Assembly: GCA_963663375.1 (NCBI GenBank)
Contig: OY760195.1
Location: 992,001 to 1,056,000, forward strand
Origin: JAYREN01 sp963663375
GTDB taxonomy: Bacteria; Acidobacteriota; Holophagae; Holophagales; Holophagaceae
Reading direction: 5' to 3'
Length of the DNA: 64,000 nucleotides
Part shown: positions 31,722 to 41,676 of the stretch, one piece after another
Position numbering within the stretch: the stretch's first letter is position 1
Layout of the letters: each line of letters starts with the position of its first letter
Position numbers and translations under genes: made by a program
The notes under the pieces: model-generated
The model's database searches: none
What the model was told of the DNA's origin: nothing
Seen by the model: only the letters and a program-made list of their open reading frames with translations

Positions 31722-32147
31722 TCAGTGCGTGTCGAAGATGGTGCCGCCGGTTGCCACGGCGGCCTCCAGGGAGGCCAGCCAGCGCAGATCGTGGCGACGT
31801 CGACGGAGATAGAGACTGAAGCGCCAGATGGCCATCCCGAGGCTGAGGGTGAGCACGCCAAAGGTGAGCCCGGCCCATAGGGTCATGTGCCGAAACCCCG
31901 TTCCCCGATGCACCATCAGCGCCACCATCACCAGGGTCACTGTGAACGCCCCAAGGTCCACGAGGGCGCGGTTGCGCATGGGCCGAAGATCCCGCAGCTC
32001 CACCGCCTTGCGGAGGTCAGCGAGAAAGTCCGCCTGCTGATCCCGGTCCAGGGCGCCCCTGGATTGCTCGATCTCGAGCTTCTTCAGGGCCTGGGTCAGT
32101 TCCCCCGCGTAATCATCCACCCGGGACACCCGCGCGTGCAGCGACAT
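31722..32147 (-). CDS. Small two-helix membrane protein, unknown
   Basis: This 141-residue protein has a soluble, helical N-terminal 60 residues (DYAGELTQALKKLEIEQ; ADFLADLRKAVEL) followed by two membrane helices (ALVDLGAFTVTLVMVALMV and MTLWAGLTFGVLTLSLGMAIW) joined by a short loop. A basic stretch (LYLRRRRHDLR) comes after, placing both ends probably in the cytoplasm. GGAGG lies just upstream of the ATG. The family is unknown. Confidence 0.65.
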   Translation of the reverse strand: MSLHARVSRVDDYAGELTQALKKLEIEQSRGALDRDQQADFLADLRKAVELRDLRPMRNRALVDLGAFTVTLVMVALMVHRGTGFRHMTLWAGLTFGVLTLSLGMAIWRFSLYLRRRRHDLRWLASLEAAVATGGTIFDTH

Positions 32148-32275
32148 ACAGACCTCCTTGATAGGCAGGACCAGCTAGCCTCAACCTCAGGAATCTCAGA
32201 ATCCCCGGGATCGATCAGGGCCCGCCTCAGGATAGTTCCACCGCTTCGGCATTCCGTCACAGATTGCCAGAGCGG

Positions 32276-32824
32276 TCATCCGTCCAGTCGACGAGGCTGG
32301 GGCAATTCATTGCGTCGCGGCGTTCTCCGGGTTTCCCCGTGGCGCCTCAACCCCTTCGCGAAACCCTCGAGGCTCTCCCAACCCACCTGGAACCGGAAAA
32401 TATGCTCCTGACGAGCCTGATCCGGCGACAGGCGCACTTCGACCTTCAACCCCGAAGCCACCGCGTCCAGCGCGATCTGAAGTTCAGGCTTCAGTGCCCA
32501 GAGCATCGCGGTACCCTTGCGCTCCGCAAGCAGGCGCTCACAGGCCTCGAGCCAGCGGGGCAGATCCCCGGTGTGGAGGAAGGGCCCGTGGGCCCGCACG
32601 TCTGCGCCGAGGGAGTGGCAATGGGCAGTGACCACAAGCCAATCGCCGTTCCAGAACCCCTCCTCCCAGGGGAAATGCCGCCCCTGGAGCCAGAGGCGAA
32701 GACCACCAAGCTCCAGTGAAGGCGAACCGAGACTCGAATGCTTTTCCATGACCACCTGGGCGAGAATGCCCTCAATCAATTTACCGCATTGATCCGGCAG
32801 TGGCCCGGGGAGTCGTCTGAGCAT
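32276..32824 (-). CDS. WapI-like protein (immunity-protein family, tentative)
   Basis: This 182-residue soluble protein resembles the WapI family by pattern: FWNGDWLVVTAHCHSLGADVRAHGPFLHTGDLPRWLEACERLL, then KPELQIALDA and VEVRLSPDQARQEHIFRFQVGWESLEGF. WapI in Bacillus neutralises the WapA contact toxin, but most relatives sit away from toxins and their function is open. AGAGG lies 6 bases before the ATG at 32824; the frame upstream runs into the repeat array. No toxin gene is beside it. Confidence 0.55.
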   Translation of the reverse strand: MLRRLPGPLPDQCGKLIEGILAQVVMEKHSSLGSPSLELGGLRLWLQGRHFPWEEGFWNGDWLVVTAHCHSLGADVRAHGPFLHTGDLPRWLEACERLLAERKGTAMLWALKPELQIALDAVASGLKVEVRLSPDQARQEHIFRFQVGWESLEGFAKGLRRHGETRRTPRRNELPQPRRLDG

Positions 32825-32857
32825 TATCTGCCTCTCGCCTAAGATGGCGTGGGCCTT

Positions 32858-33119
32858 ACTGGAGACCGGGGGCACGCGACTGCGCCCGACCCACTCAAGC
32901 CCTATTCTGACCCTCGCCGGATCCTCACGAAGCGGGCTCCACTGGAGGCCAGGGGCACGCGACTGCGCCCGTCCCACTCAAGCACTATTCTGACCCTCGC
33001 CGGATCCTCACTTCGCGGGCTCCACTGGAGGCCAGGGGCACGCGACTGCGCCCGACCCACTCAAGCACTATTCTGACCCTCGCCGGATCCTCACTTCGCG
33101 GGCTCCACTGGAGCCCGCT
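32858..33119. repeat. Three tandem 83-bp direct repeats
   Basis: Three adjoining copies with an exact 83-base period (32871-32953, 32954-33036, 33037-33119) differ at only a few bases; a short partial copy precedes the first. Each unit begins GGCACGCGACTGCGCCC and contains CTGACCCTCGCCGGATCCTCAC. There are no spacers between copies. The last copy runs into a long hairpin. The array fills the gap between ndk and the WapI-like gene (both minus strand). Confidence 0.9.
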
Positions 33120-33140
33120 TCGTGATCCGGCGGGGTCAGA
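33072..33140. repeat. Long imperfect hairpin covering the ndk stop codon
   Basis: The left arm (33072-33105) and right arm (33111-33140) pair imperfectly around the loop CACTG, from GGCTC/GAGCC at the loop to TCTGACC/GGTCAGA at the base. The right arm includes the ndk stop (33136-33138). The left arm is part of repeat copy 3. It may end ndk transcription or protect its mRNA. Confidence 0.75.
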
Positions 33141-33555
33141 CCAGATCGAAGGCGCTGAAGAAGTAGTGGACTTCGCGTTCAGCGGTGGCGGGGGCGTCGG
33201 AGCCGTGGACGGCATTCTTGGTCACATCCTCGCCGAACTTCCGCCGTAGGGTTCCCACCGCGGCCTTGGTGGGGTCCGTGGCACCCATGATCTCCCGCCA
33301 GCGGGCAATGACGTTCTCTCCCTCCAGCACCATCAGCAGCACGGGGCCCTCGAGCATGAAGGCCTCCAGCTCGCCATAGAAGCCTTTGTGGATGTGATCG
33401 ATGTAGAAGCCCCGGATCAGTTCCTTGTTGAGCTGCACCATCCGCAGGCCGTGGAAAGAGAACCCCTCCCGCTCGATGGCGCTCAGAATCTCGCCCACAT
33501 GGCCGTTCCGGATGGCATTGGGCTTGACGATAGCGAAGGTGCGCTCGAGGGCCAT
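33136..33555 (-). CDS. ndk: Nucleoside diphosphate kinase
   Basis: This 139-residue enzyme moves the gamma phosphate from ATP to other nucleoside diphosphates. The phospho-histidine is His117 in NAVHGSD. Other signatures are the start ERTFAIVKPNAIRNG, HIHKGFYGEL, VLMVLEGENVIARWREIMG and GTLRRKFGED. Length and motif order are standard. It is divergent from secA. Its stop codon lies inside the large hairpin next to the 83-bp repeats. Confidence 0.97.
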   Translation of the reverse strand: MALERTFAIVKPNAIRNGHVGEILSAIEREGFSFHGLRMVQLNKELIRGFYIDHIHKGFYGELEAFMLEGPVLLMVLEGENVIARWREIMGATDPTKAAVGTLRRKFGEDVTKNAVHGSDAPATAEREVHYFFSAFDLV

Positions 33556-33724
33556 GGGTGCTCCGAATCTTCCAGAGTGTAGAGCAGTCCGTCGCGCCCC
33601 CGCTATGTTTTGCGTCGATTTTAAGCCTCAGAGTTGCGGACTTCCTGCGACCTCGCCCCCTTTGGAGGTGGGAAATGAGGCCTTTCGGGACTACAATCGA
33701 TGGTTTGACGTGACTGGATCCAGC

Positions 33725-36361
33725 ATGATTGAAAATCTCCTCAAGAAAATCATCGGCTCGAAGAACGACCGCGAGCTCAAGCGCCTTTGGGCCAAGGTCC
33801 AGCTCATCAATCGCCTGGAGCCTGAGATCGAGGCCCTCACGGACGAAGAGCTGAAGGCGCGGACGCCCCTTCTCAAGGCAAAGCTCGCCCAGGGCGCCAC
33901 CCTCGATGACATCCTGCCCGAGGCCTTCGCCGTGTGTCGCGAAGCCTCCCGGCGCGTGCTCAAGATGCGTCACTTCGACGTGCAGCTCGTGGGTGGCATG
34001 GTCCTCCACGAAGGCAGGGTCGCCGAGATGCGCACGGGCGAGGGCAAGACGCTCACCGCCACGCTTCCGCTCTACCTCAATGCCCTCGCGGGCAAGGGCG
34101 CCCACCTCGTCACCGTGAACGACTACCTGGCTCGCCGCGACGCCGAGTGGATGGGCCGCATCTACCACTTCCTCGGCCTCAGTGTGGGCGTGATCCAGCA
34201 CGGCCTCTCCGACGAAGAGCGCCGCGAAGCCTACGCCAGCGATATCACCTACTGCACCAACAACGAGCTGGGTTTCGACTACCTCCGCGACAACATGAAG
34301 TGGGATCTGGCGGACTTCTCCCAGCGCGGCTTCGTCTTCGCCATCGTCGACGAAGTGGACTCCATCCTCATCGACGAGGCGCGCACGCCGTTGATCATCG
34401 CGGGCTCCAGCGAAGAGGACACCAGCAAGTACTACCGCATCGACGCCATCGTGCCGAAGCTCACGAAAGACATCGACTACAAGGTCGACGAGAAGGACCG
34501 CCAGGTGATGATGACCGACGATGGCATCCGCCACGCGGAACAGCTCATGGGCATCCCTAATCTCTACGATCCCAGCGCCATCGACACCCTGCACGGCCTC
34601 AACCAGGCCCTGCTGGCCCACAACATGTACAAGCTGGATGTCGAGTACATGATCCAGCCCAAGGAGGATGGTCGCGGCCAGGAGATCGTCATCGTCGACG
34701 AGTTCACGGGCCGCATGATGCCCGGTCGCCGCTGGTCCAACGGCCTGCACCAGGCCATCGAGGCCAAGGAAGGGGTGGAGGTCAACGCCGAGAACCAGAC
34801 CCTCGCCACCGTCACCTTCCAGAACTTCTTCCGGATGTACGAAAAGTTGGCGGGCATGACCGGCACGGCTGAAACCGAGGCCCGCGAGCTGCTGTCCATC
34901 TACAAGCTGGAAGTGGTCATCATTCCCACCAACATGCCCATGGTCCGCAAGGACTTCGCGGATGTCGTCTACTCCACCGCCAAGGGCAAGGTGAAGGCCA
35001 TCGTCGAGGAGATCAAGGATCTCAACGCCAAGGGCCAGCCCATCCTGGTGGGCACCGTCAGCATCGAATCCAGCGAGATGCTGGCCGAGGAATTGAAGCG
35101 CGCCAAGATCAAGCACGTGGTCCTCAACGCCAAGCACCACGAGAAGGAAGCGGAGATCATCGCCCAGGCGGGCCGCAAGGGCGCCGTCACCATCGCCACC
35201 AACATGGCGGGCCGCGGCACGGACATCATCCTCGGCGGCAACCCCGAAGGCCTCGCCAAGCTCGAAGCCAAGAAGCGCAACATCGAACTCTACGATGAGG
35301 ACGGGCGCAACACGGCTGAGTTCGACGCCCTGATCCAGGAGATGCACACCCAGACCGCCGCCGAGCACATCGAGGTGGTGGAGTGCGGGGGTCTGCACAT
35401 CCTGGGCACCGAGCGCCACGAGAGCCGCCGCATCGACAACCAGCTCCGGGGTCGCTCCGGTCGCCAGGGCGATCCGGGTTCCTCCCGCTTCTTCCTAAGC
35501 CTCGAAGACGATCTGATGCGCATCTTCGGCGGCGAGCGCATCAAGGCCATGATGTCCACTCTGGGCATGACCGACGACGAGCCCATCGAGGCGGGCATGG
35601 TCACCAAGGCCATCGAACGCAGTCAGAAGCGGGTGGAGACTCACAATTTCGAGATCCGCAAGCACCTCCTCGAATACGACGATGTGATGAACAAGCAGCG
35701 CATCTTCTTCTACGGGCTGCGCACGGAAATCCTCAAGGGCAACACCAAGGACTACGTACTGCGGGTCGCCGGAGAGATCGTGGAAGGCCTGGTCTTCGAC
35801 TACCTGCCCACCAAGGGCGAGAAGGATTTGGAAGGTTTCAAGGAGCGTTTCGAACAGCTCTACGCCGCCACGGAAGTGGACTTTGAGAAGATCGCCGCCC
35901 TGCCCCAGAGCGAGGCCATCGAAGAACTCATCAAGGCGGTGCAGGAGGCCTACCTGGACAAGGAACGGCGCCTGGGCAGCGAGGATGTTTTGCGCTGGCA
36001 CGAGCGGGTCGCCATCCTGCAGATCATCGATTCCGCCTGGAAACGCCACCTACTGGTCATGGATCACCTGAAGGAGGCCATCGGCTTCCGCGGCTACGGC
36101 CAGAAGGATCCCCTCGTCGAGTACAAGAAGGAATCCTACGAATACTTCGAGCAGATGCGTTTCGGCTACGAGGACGAGATCATCAGCTACCTGTATCGCG
36201 TGGAGCCTCAGCCTGCCTATGCGCCCGATGAGGACTTCTTCCGGGAACCCGGTGACGTTCACGAACTGGGACCCGATGAGACCGGCGCCCTGGTCGACAT
36301 GAGCGGCGATGGCATCCATCGCGTGATGCGCTTCAACGCCGGTGGCGTGAATGAAGAGTAG
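33725..36361 (+). CDS. secA: SecA preprotein translocase ATPase
   Basis: This 878-residue motor pushes secretory proteins through SecYEG. Walker A is MRTGEGKT and Walker B/DEAD-like DEVDSILIDEARTPLIIAG. Other signatures are the NNELGFDYLRDNM motif, the crosslinking domain, ATNMAGRGTDIILGG, RRIDNQLRGRSGRQGDPGSSRFFLSLEDDLMRIFGG and HLLEYDDVMNKQR. The helical wing/scaffold is complete. The usual C-terminal zinc motif (CxCxSGxxxxxCC/H) that binds SecB is absent; the protein ends in RFNAGGVNEE. The ATG at 33725 gives MIENLLKKIIGSKNDRELK, the normal start. It leads secA-rapZ-mltG on the plus strand (gaps of 37 and 30 bases). Confidence 0.97.
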   Translation: MIENLLKKIIGSKNDRELKRLWAKVQLINRLEPEIEALTDEELKARTPLLKAKLAQGATLDDILPEAFAVCREASRRVLKMRHFDVQLVGGMVLHEGRVAEMRTGEGKTLTATLPLYLNALAGKGAHLVTVNDYLARRDAEWMGRIYHFLGLSVGVIQHGLSDEERREAYASDITYCTNNELGFDYLRDNMKWDLADFSQRGFVFAIVDEVDSILIDEARTPLIIAGSSEEDTSKYYRIDAIVPKLTKDIDYKVDEKDRQVMMTDDGIRHAEQLMGIPNLYDPSAIDTLHGLNQALLAHNMYKLDVEYMIQPKEDGRGQEIVIVDEFTGRMMPGRRWSNGLHQAIEAKEGVEVNAENQTLATVTFQNFFRMYEKLAGMTGTAETEARELLSIYKLEVVIIPTNMPMVRKDFADVVYSTAKGKVKAIVEEIKDLNAKGQPILVGTVSIESSEMLAEELKRAKIKHVVLNAKHHEKEAEIIAQAGRKGAVTIATNMAGRGTDIILGGNPEGLAKLEAKKRNIELYDEDGRNTAEFDALIQEMHTQTAAEHIEVVECGGLHILGTERHESRRIDNQLRGRSGRQGDPGSSRFFLSLEDDLMRIFGGERIKAMMSTLGMTDDEPIEAGMVTKAIERSQKRVETHNFEIRKHLLEYDDVMNKQRIFFYGLRTEILKGNTKDYVLRVAGEIVEGLVFDYLPTKGEKDLEGFKERFEQLYAATEVDFEKIAALPQSEAIEELIKAVQEAYLDKERRLGSEDVLRWHERVAILQIIDSAWKRHLLVMDHLKEAIGFRGYGQKDPLVEYKKESYEYFEQMRFGYEDEIISYLYRVEPQPAYAPDEDFFREPGDVHELGPDETGALVDMSGDGIHRVMRFNAGGVNEE

Positions 36362-36398
36362 GGAGGCGGCTTTCGGGCTCCAGTGGTAGGCTTTTTCC

Positions 36399-37250
36399 AT
36401 GGAACTCGTAATCGTCACAGGGATGTCCGGGGCAGGAAGACGATCGGTGCTCAGCGCCCTTGAGGATGCTGGCTGCACGGCCATCGATAACGTGCCCGCC
36501 CGGCTCCTGGAGCCGCTGCTCTCCATCGAGGCCAAGCTCAACCCCACGCGCCCCCGCCTGGCCGTGGGCATGGACAATCGCCACGGCGAATTCGTGGAAG
36601 AGTTCATGCCGCTGGTGGAGCGCCTTCAGGATGGGAGCATCCCGGTCTACGTCGTCTTCGTCGAGGCCGATGAGCCCACCCTCCTGCGGCGTTTTTCCGA
36701 GAGCCGCCGCCCGCATTTTCTCGCAGGAGATGGCAATGTGGCCGCCGCCATCGCTCGGGAGCGCCAGAGCCTGGCCCCAGTCCGAGCCATGGCCAGCGCC
36801 ATTCTGAATACCAGCCGTCTCACCCTGGGGCAGCTGCGTCAGCGCATCGGGGAGCTGCTTCCCGACCTTCCCATGCAGGGCACCACGCTGCGCCTGGTGA
36901 GCTTCGGTTTCAAGTTCGGGATTCCCTCCGATGCCGACATGGTGCTGGATGCCCGGTTCCTGCCCAACCCCCATTACATCGCGGAGCTCAAGCCCCTCAC
37001 AGGCAAGGATCTGCCGGTGCGGGAATTCCTGATGGCCTCCGATCTGTTCGGCTCCTTCATGGCCATGACGGAGAACTGGATCCAGTGGTGCTGGCCCTTT
37101 GTGTCCCAGGAGGGTCGAGCCTATTTCACCCTCGCCATCGGCTGTACCGGAGGCCAGCACCGCAGCGTGGCGCTGGTGGAACTGCTCGCAACAAGGCTGC
37201 GCCGCGACTTCCCCAAGCTGGTGGTCCAGCATCGCGAGTTGGCTGACTGA
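36399..37250 (+). CDS. rapZ: RapZ/YvcJ family nucleotide-binding protein
   Basis: This 283-residue protein belongs to the family that in E. coli adapts small RNAs to RNase E and senses glucosamine-6-phosphate. The N-terminal P-loop reads GMSGAGRRSV at 8-17: the usual Walker A Lys is Arg14 and the following Ser/Thr is Arg15. Other motifs fit: EDAGCTAIDNVP, DNRHGEF, VVFVEADEPTLLRRFSESRRPH, and the C-terminal LVSFGFKFGIPSDADMVLDARFLPNPHYI and LAIGCTGGQHRSVALVE (phosphosugar-binding domain). The intact C-terminal domain suggests ligand sensing is kept even if GTP/ATP use is changed. It is between secA and mltG. Confidence 0.93.
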   Translation: MELVIVTGMSGAGRRSVLSALEDAGCTAIDNVPARLLEPLLSIEAKLNPTRPRLAVGMDNRHGEFVEEFMPLVERLQDGSIPVYVVFVEADEPTLLRRFSESRRPHFLAGDGNVAAAIARERQSLAPVRAMASAILNTSRLTLGQLRQRIGELLPDLPMQGTTLRLVSFGFKFGIPSDADMVLDARFLPNPHYIAELKPLTGKDLPVREFLMASDLFGSFMAMTENWIQWCWPFVSQEGRAYFTLAIGCTGGQHRSVALVELLATRLRRDFPKLVVQHRELAD

Positions 37251-37280
37251 TGAACGCAGTGGCTTCGCTAAGCTAAAGCC

Positions 37281-38342
37281 ATGGCACGTTCTCGCACTTC
37301 CCTCAGGCTCTTGGTGGCCACGGCCGTTCTGGCCCTCATTCCCCTGGGGGGATGGTGGTCCTGGAGGCGCAACGGCCCGCTGGTGCAGGACGCCACGGTG
37401 CTCATCAAGAAGGGCGCCACCGTGGATCAGATCGCGGATCAACTGGAACGCCAGGGAGTCATCCGCTCGGCCTCGATGTTCAAGCTCTGGGCCCGGGCCC
37501 GGAAGCTTCAGCTCATCCGGGGAGAATACGCCATCGGCGCGGGTGCCAGCATGTCAGAGGTGGCGGGGAAACTCCGCAAGGGCGAGATTCATTTCACCAA
37601 TGTGGTCATCACCCCCGCCATGCACGCATGGAGTGTGCAGAGGCGCCTCAAGGACTTCGTACCTGAGGACATTTTCTGGAAGCTCTGGAGAAGCCCCAGG
37701 CTGGCCCGTATCGCGGGTTTCGAGGAGGCGGAGTGCCTGGAGGGACTCGTGGCCCCGGCCACCTACCGCCTGCATCACGCCCTGGAACCCGAGGAGATCA
37801 TGCTGATGCTGGTGGAGGCCTTCCGGGATCAGGTGCGCCCGACCCTGAACGGCGGTCCTCTTCCGGCCTACGATACGTTGATCCTGGCCAGCCTCGCCGA
37901 AAAGGAGACCAACGTGCCGGAGGAATTGCCGAAGGTCGCCGGTGTCTACGCCAAGCGATTGCAGATGGGCATGCGGCTCCAGTGCGATCCCACCAGCCTC
38001 TACGCCCGGTGGGTGAGCGGCGATCTCCGCTTCACGCCGCCCATGGTGGTCGATATCCGCCGCCCCCACCGCTTCAATACCTACTCGATCGCCGGACTCC
38101 CTCCCACGCCCATCGCCATCCCGAGTGCCGCGGCCATCGCCGCCGCCCGGGAGCCCTTGATCGGGAAGGATCTCTACTTCGTGGCCACAGGCACCGGCGG
38201 GCACGCCTTCTCGCCCACCCTGAGTGCCCACAACCGCAATGTGGACGCCTTCCGGAAAGAGATCCGGCGCCAGAAGGGCATTCCCGAGCCCATCGCCAAA
38301 CCATCCAAGCGGAGCCCCAGCAAGAAGCGTGGACGCAGGTGA
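37281..38342 (+). CDS. mltG: MltG, endolytic peptidoglycan transglycosylase
   Basis: This 353-residue membrane-anchored enzyme cuts nascent glycan strands and ends their growth. One N-terminal helix (LLVATAVLALIPLGGWWSW) precedes a LysM-like region (IKKGATVDQIADQLERQGVI). The YceG domain follows with catalytic Glu207 in LASLAEKETNVPEEL, then RLQMGMRLQCDPTSLYA, FNTYSIAGLPPTPIAIPS and LYFVATGTGGHAFSPTLSAHN. The C-terminal tail is very basic (KRSPSKKRGRR). It lies downstream of rapZ, a frequent theme of cell-wall and amino-sugar control genes together. Confidence 0.95.
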   Translation: MARSRTSLRLLVATAVLALIPLGGWWSWRRNGPLVQDATVLIKKGATVDQIADQLERQGVIRSASMFKLWARARKLQLIRGEYAIGAGASMSEVAGKLRKGEIHFTNVVITPAMHAWSVQRRLKDFVPEDIFWKLWRSPRLARIAGFEEAECLEGLVAPATYRLHHALEPEEIMLMLVEAFRDQVRPTLNGGPLPAYDTLILASLAEKETNVPEELPKVAGVYAKRLQMGMRLQCDPTSLYARWVSGDLRFTPPMVVDIRRPHRFNTYSIAGLPPTPIAIPSAAAIAAAREPLIGKDLYFVATGTGGHAFSPTLSAHNRNVDAFRKEIRRQKGIPEPIAKPSKRSPSKKRGRR

Positions 38343-38349
38343 GTGCGGC

Positions 38350-38739
38350 TCAAAGCGCTGGAGTGCTCCTGCCAGGATGGCTGCTCACCTTGAAATAGCT
38401 GTCCCGGCGCATGGGCCGGATCTCTACGGTGAGATCGCAGCGCTGCTCCGCCAGCGAGTTGGCGTAAAAGGTCTGCATGAGTTCCAGACAAGCCTCGCCC
38501 AAGCGTTGGAGCATGTCCGCGTCCCGCCCCTCCAGTAGACAGAGTGTGAGATGAGCGAAGGCATTCCGTTCGTCGCCATCCCCAACCCGGTAGTGTTCGC
38601 AGCCGATGGCGCGGCTCTTGATGTCGTCCAGGCGGCACTTCCCCTGTTCGACCAAGAGCTGGTGCAACTGCGCGAACATGTGGGGGAAATCCGCATCATC
38701 CAGGATGTTGGCAGAGTATTCGAGAATGACGTGCGGCAT
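38350..38739 (-). CDS. CHMI-like tautomerase
   Basis: This 129-residue protein belongs to the 5-carboxymethyl-2-hydroxymuconate isomerase family (tautomerase superfamily). After removal of Met, Pro1 (MPHVILEYSANI) would be the general base. The rest, including RAIGCEHYRVGDGDERNAFAHLTLCLLEGRD and DLTVEIRPM, fits the family. In E. coli the homologue works in homoprotocatechuate breakdown, but no such genes are nearby, so the substrate is open. GAGG is well placed before the ATG. Confidence 0.88.
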   Translation of the reverse strand: MPHVILEYSANILDDADFPHMFAQLHQLLVEQGKCRLDDIKSRAIGCEHYRVGDGDERNAFAHLTLCLLEGRDADMLQRLGEACLELMQTFYANSLAEQRCDLTVEIRPMRRDSYFKVSSHPGRSTPAL

Positions 38740-38843
38740 GGGAACCTCAGCGCTGGATCACCGGGGCCCATTTCTCACAGGGCAGCCTCGGGACCGCGGA
38801 TGTCCTTCCAGTCTATTCCGTGCGGCAAGAACCCTAGAGGCAA

Positions 38844-39422
38844 TCAGCCTTCAGGCTCGGCCTCGGCTTCCGGCAAGGCACTGGGCAGAGAAAACCAGTC
38901 CGAGAAATTACGGATCCGCCGAGCGGCGCCCACCAGCAGCAGGCCCGGCACCCCGATCCAGAGCGCCTCGCCGAGGAGGGCTCCGAGGAAGGGCAGCCTC
39001 AGCCCTGGCCAGAACGGCAGGGGCGCATCCAGGAAGGGCTGCCAGTAGCAGCCCCACCGGCTCACGGAGAAAGGATAGAAGAAGGCGACCCCGATGCGCC
39101 CCGAGGTGCAAGCGTCCAGCAGCCCGTGGGAGATGGAAGCCAGCAACAGGTAGACGCCGACCCGCAGGCTGCGCTGCTCACGCTTGAACCCCAGCAGGAG
39201 CATCCCGGCGGCCAGGAGCACGGCGGCCAGCAGGGAATGGGAGATCCCCCGGTGAGCCAGGAAGTTGCCGGGATGCAGAGGCAGGAACAGGGTGAAACTG
39301 TCGAGATCCGGCGCCAGGGCGCAGAGGGTTCCCAGCACCAGGGTCCGGCGAGGCGCCTTTTCGTCTACAAAAGCAGCGCCCAGAGCGACACCCGCAAACG
39401 CATGCCCGAAGAATGATGGCAA
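38844..39422 (-). CDS. YdjM/YbcI-like membrane-bound metal-dependent hydrolase
   Basis: This 192-residue inner-membrane protein has several helices and scattered conserved acids and histidines: FFGHAFAGVALG at the start, LAPDLDSF, HRGISHSLLAAV and ISHGLLDACTSGRIG. His/Asp residues in GH-, PDLD-, HRG-SHS and SHGLLD are the presumed metal site of this family (COG1988-type). The start is TTG at 39422, supported by GAGGAG 6 bases upstream; no ATG fits the conserved N-terminus. It follows rho by 9 bases and probably shares its transcript. The substrate is unknown. Confidence 0.87.
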   Translation of the reverse strand: MPSFFGHAFAGVALGAAFVDEKAPRRTLVLGTLCALAPDLDSFTLFLPLHPGNFLAHRGISHSLLAAVLLAAGMLLLGFKREQRSLRVGVYLLLASISHGLLDACTSGRIGVAFFYPFSVSRWGCYWQPFLDAPLPFWPGLRLPFLGALLGEALWIGVPGLLLVGAARRIRNFSDWFSLPSALPEAEAEPEG

Positions 39423-39431
39423 AACGACTCC

Positions 39432-40724
<1,293 letters not shown>

Positions 40725-40803
40725 AGAGAACTCCCCTTCCAGGGGAAAACGAGCGGTCGCGCTGGGTCTTTGTGAACCCAAAGTATGCCGCAAGAGTGGG
40801 GTT

Positions 40804-41676
40804 TCAGCCAAGGATTCCAATGGCCTTGGAGACGCTTGCGACGAATTCTGTGACACGGATCGCGAAGGCCTTCGGATCCTCCACCGGGAATGCGTGACCG
40901 ACCTGTGGCACGACCTCGAATCGGGCATGGGGCACCCGCTGGGCCGTCTCCAGGCATTTCCAGGGCGGCGTAAGCAGATCCTCCGCGCCCGCCAGGAACA
41001 ACACGGGATCCGTGATGGCCTGCAAGCGGTCTCGAATGTCCCAGTCCAGGATGCCCTCCATCTGGTGAGTCGCCCCCTGGAAAGGATCCTCCGTGCCTGG
41101 TGCGGATCGGAAGTCGCCCCGCCCCGCGGTCACGGTCTGGTGATAGGCCCGCAGCACCCCATGGCGCTGGGCGAGGAAGCGATCTCCCCAAAGGTACGGG
41201 GCCACCGCATCGAACTGCATCAGCGGTCCTCCTACCTGAAGGCACTGGATCCAGTGCAGCACCCGCAGACGGGTGGTGAAGTCGATGCCGGGCATGCTGC
41301 TGGTGAGCACGGCCCCAGAAAAGGCGCCGGGATGGGCCACTAGGAGTTCCAGCGAGATGTTCGAGCCATTGGAGAGGCCCACCAGCCAAGGCTTTACGAT
41401 GCCCAAGAGGCCAAACATCTCCCAGGCATCCTCCGCCATCAGGCCCACCGGGTAGGCCAAGCCAGCGGGTGAATCCGAGCGGCCCTGCCCCCGGCAATCG
41501 AAGGTCAGCACATGGAAGCGCTCCACCAGCCCCGGCAAAACGCCGGCCCACATGGTGGTGTCCGAAAGCAGCCCATTGAGGAGCACCAACCAGGGCCCTG
41601 CGGGATTCCCCTGCACGCGGTAGTGGAGCCTGACCCCGGAGGCCAGGGTGACGAAGCTGCGCTCGACCTTCTTCAC
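40804..41676 (-). CDS. Alpha/beta-fold hydrolase
   Basis: This 290-residue soluble hydrolase has the nucleophile elbow GLSNGSN (Ser102), oxyanion strand LLNGLLSDTTMW, FDCRGQGRSD, an acid in LAGAEDLLTP and the catalytic His in VGHAFPVEDP. It resembles 3-oxoadipate enol-lactonase/peroxidase-like family members, but the substrate cannot be told. The GTG start overlaps the sixA stop (GTGA, 41673-41676), which fixes it and suggests coupling. The gene ends 79 bases before the rho start. Confidence 0.88.
   Translation of the reverse strand: MKKVERSFVTLASGVRLHYRVQGNPAGPWLVLLNGLLSDTTMWAGVLPGLVERFHVLTFDCRGQGRSDSPAGLAYPVGLMAEDAWEMFGLLGIVKPWLVGLSNGSNISLELLVAHPGAFSGAVLTSSMPGIDFTTRLRVLHWIQCLQVGGPLMQFDAVAPYLWGDRFLAQRHGVLRAYHQTVTAGRGDFRSAPGTEDPFQGATHQMEGILDWDIRDRLQAITDPVLFLAGAEDLLTPPWKCLETAQRVPHARFEVVPQVGHAFPVEDPKAFAIRVTEFVASVSKAIGILG

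Noticed and set aside
32858..33119. Possible CRISPR array
   Set aside because: The three repeats are 83 bases long, directly joined with no spacers, and there are no cas genes.
33179..35419. Long antisense frame opposite secA, running through ndk
   Set aside because: Both secA and ndk are certain; the frame is a shadow of secA codons on the minus strand and of ndk in another frame.
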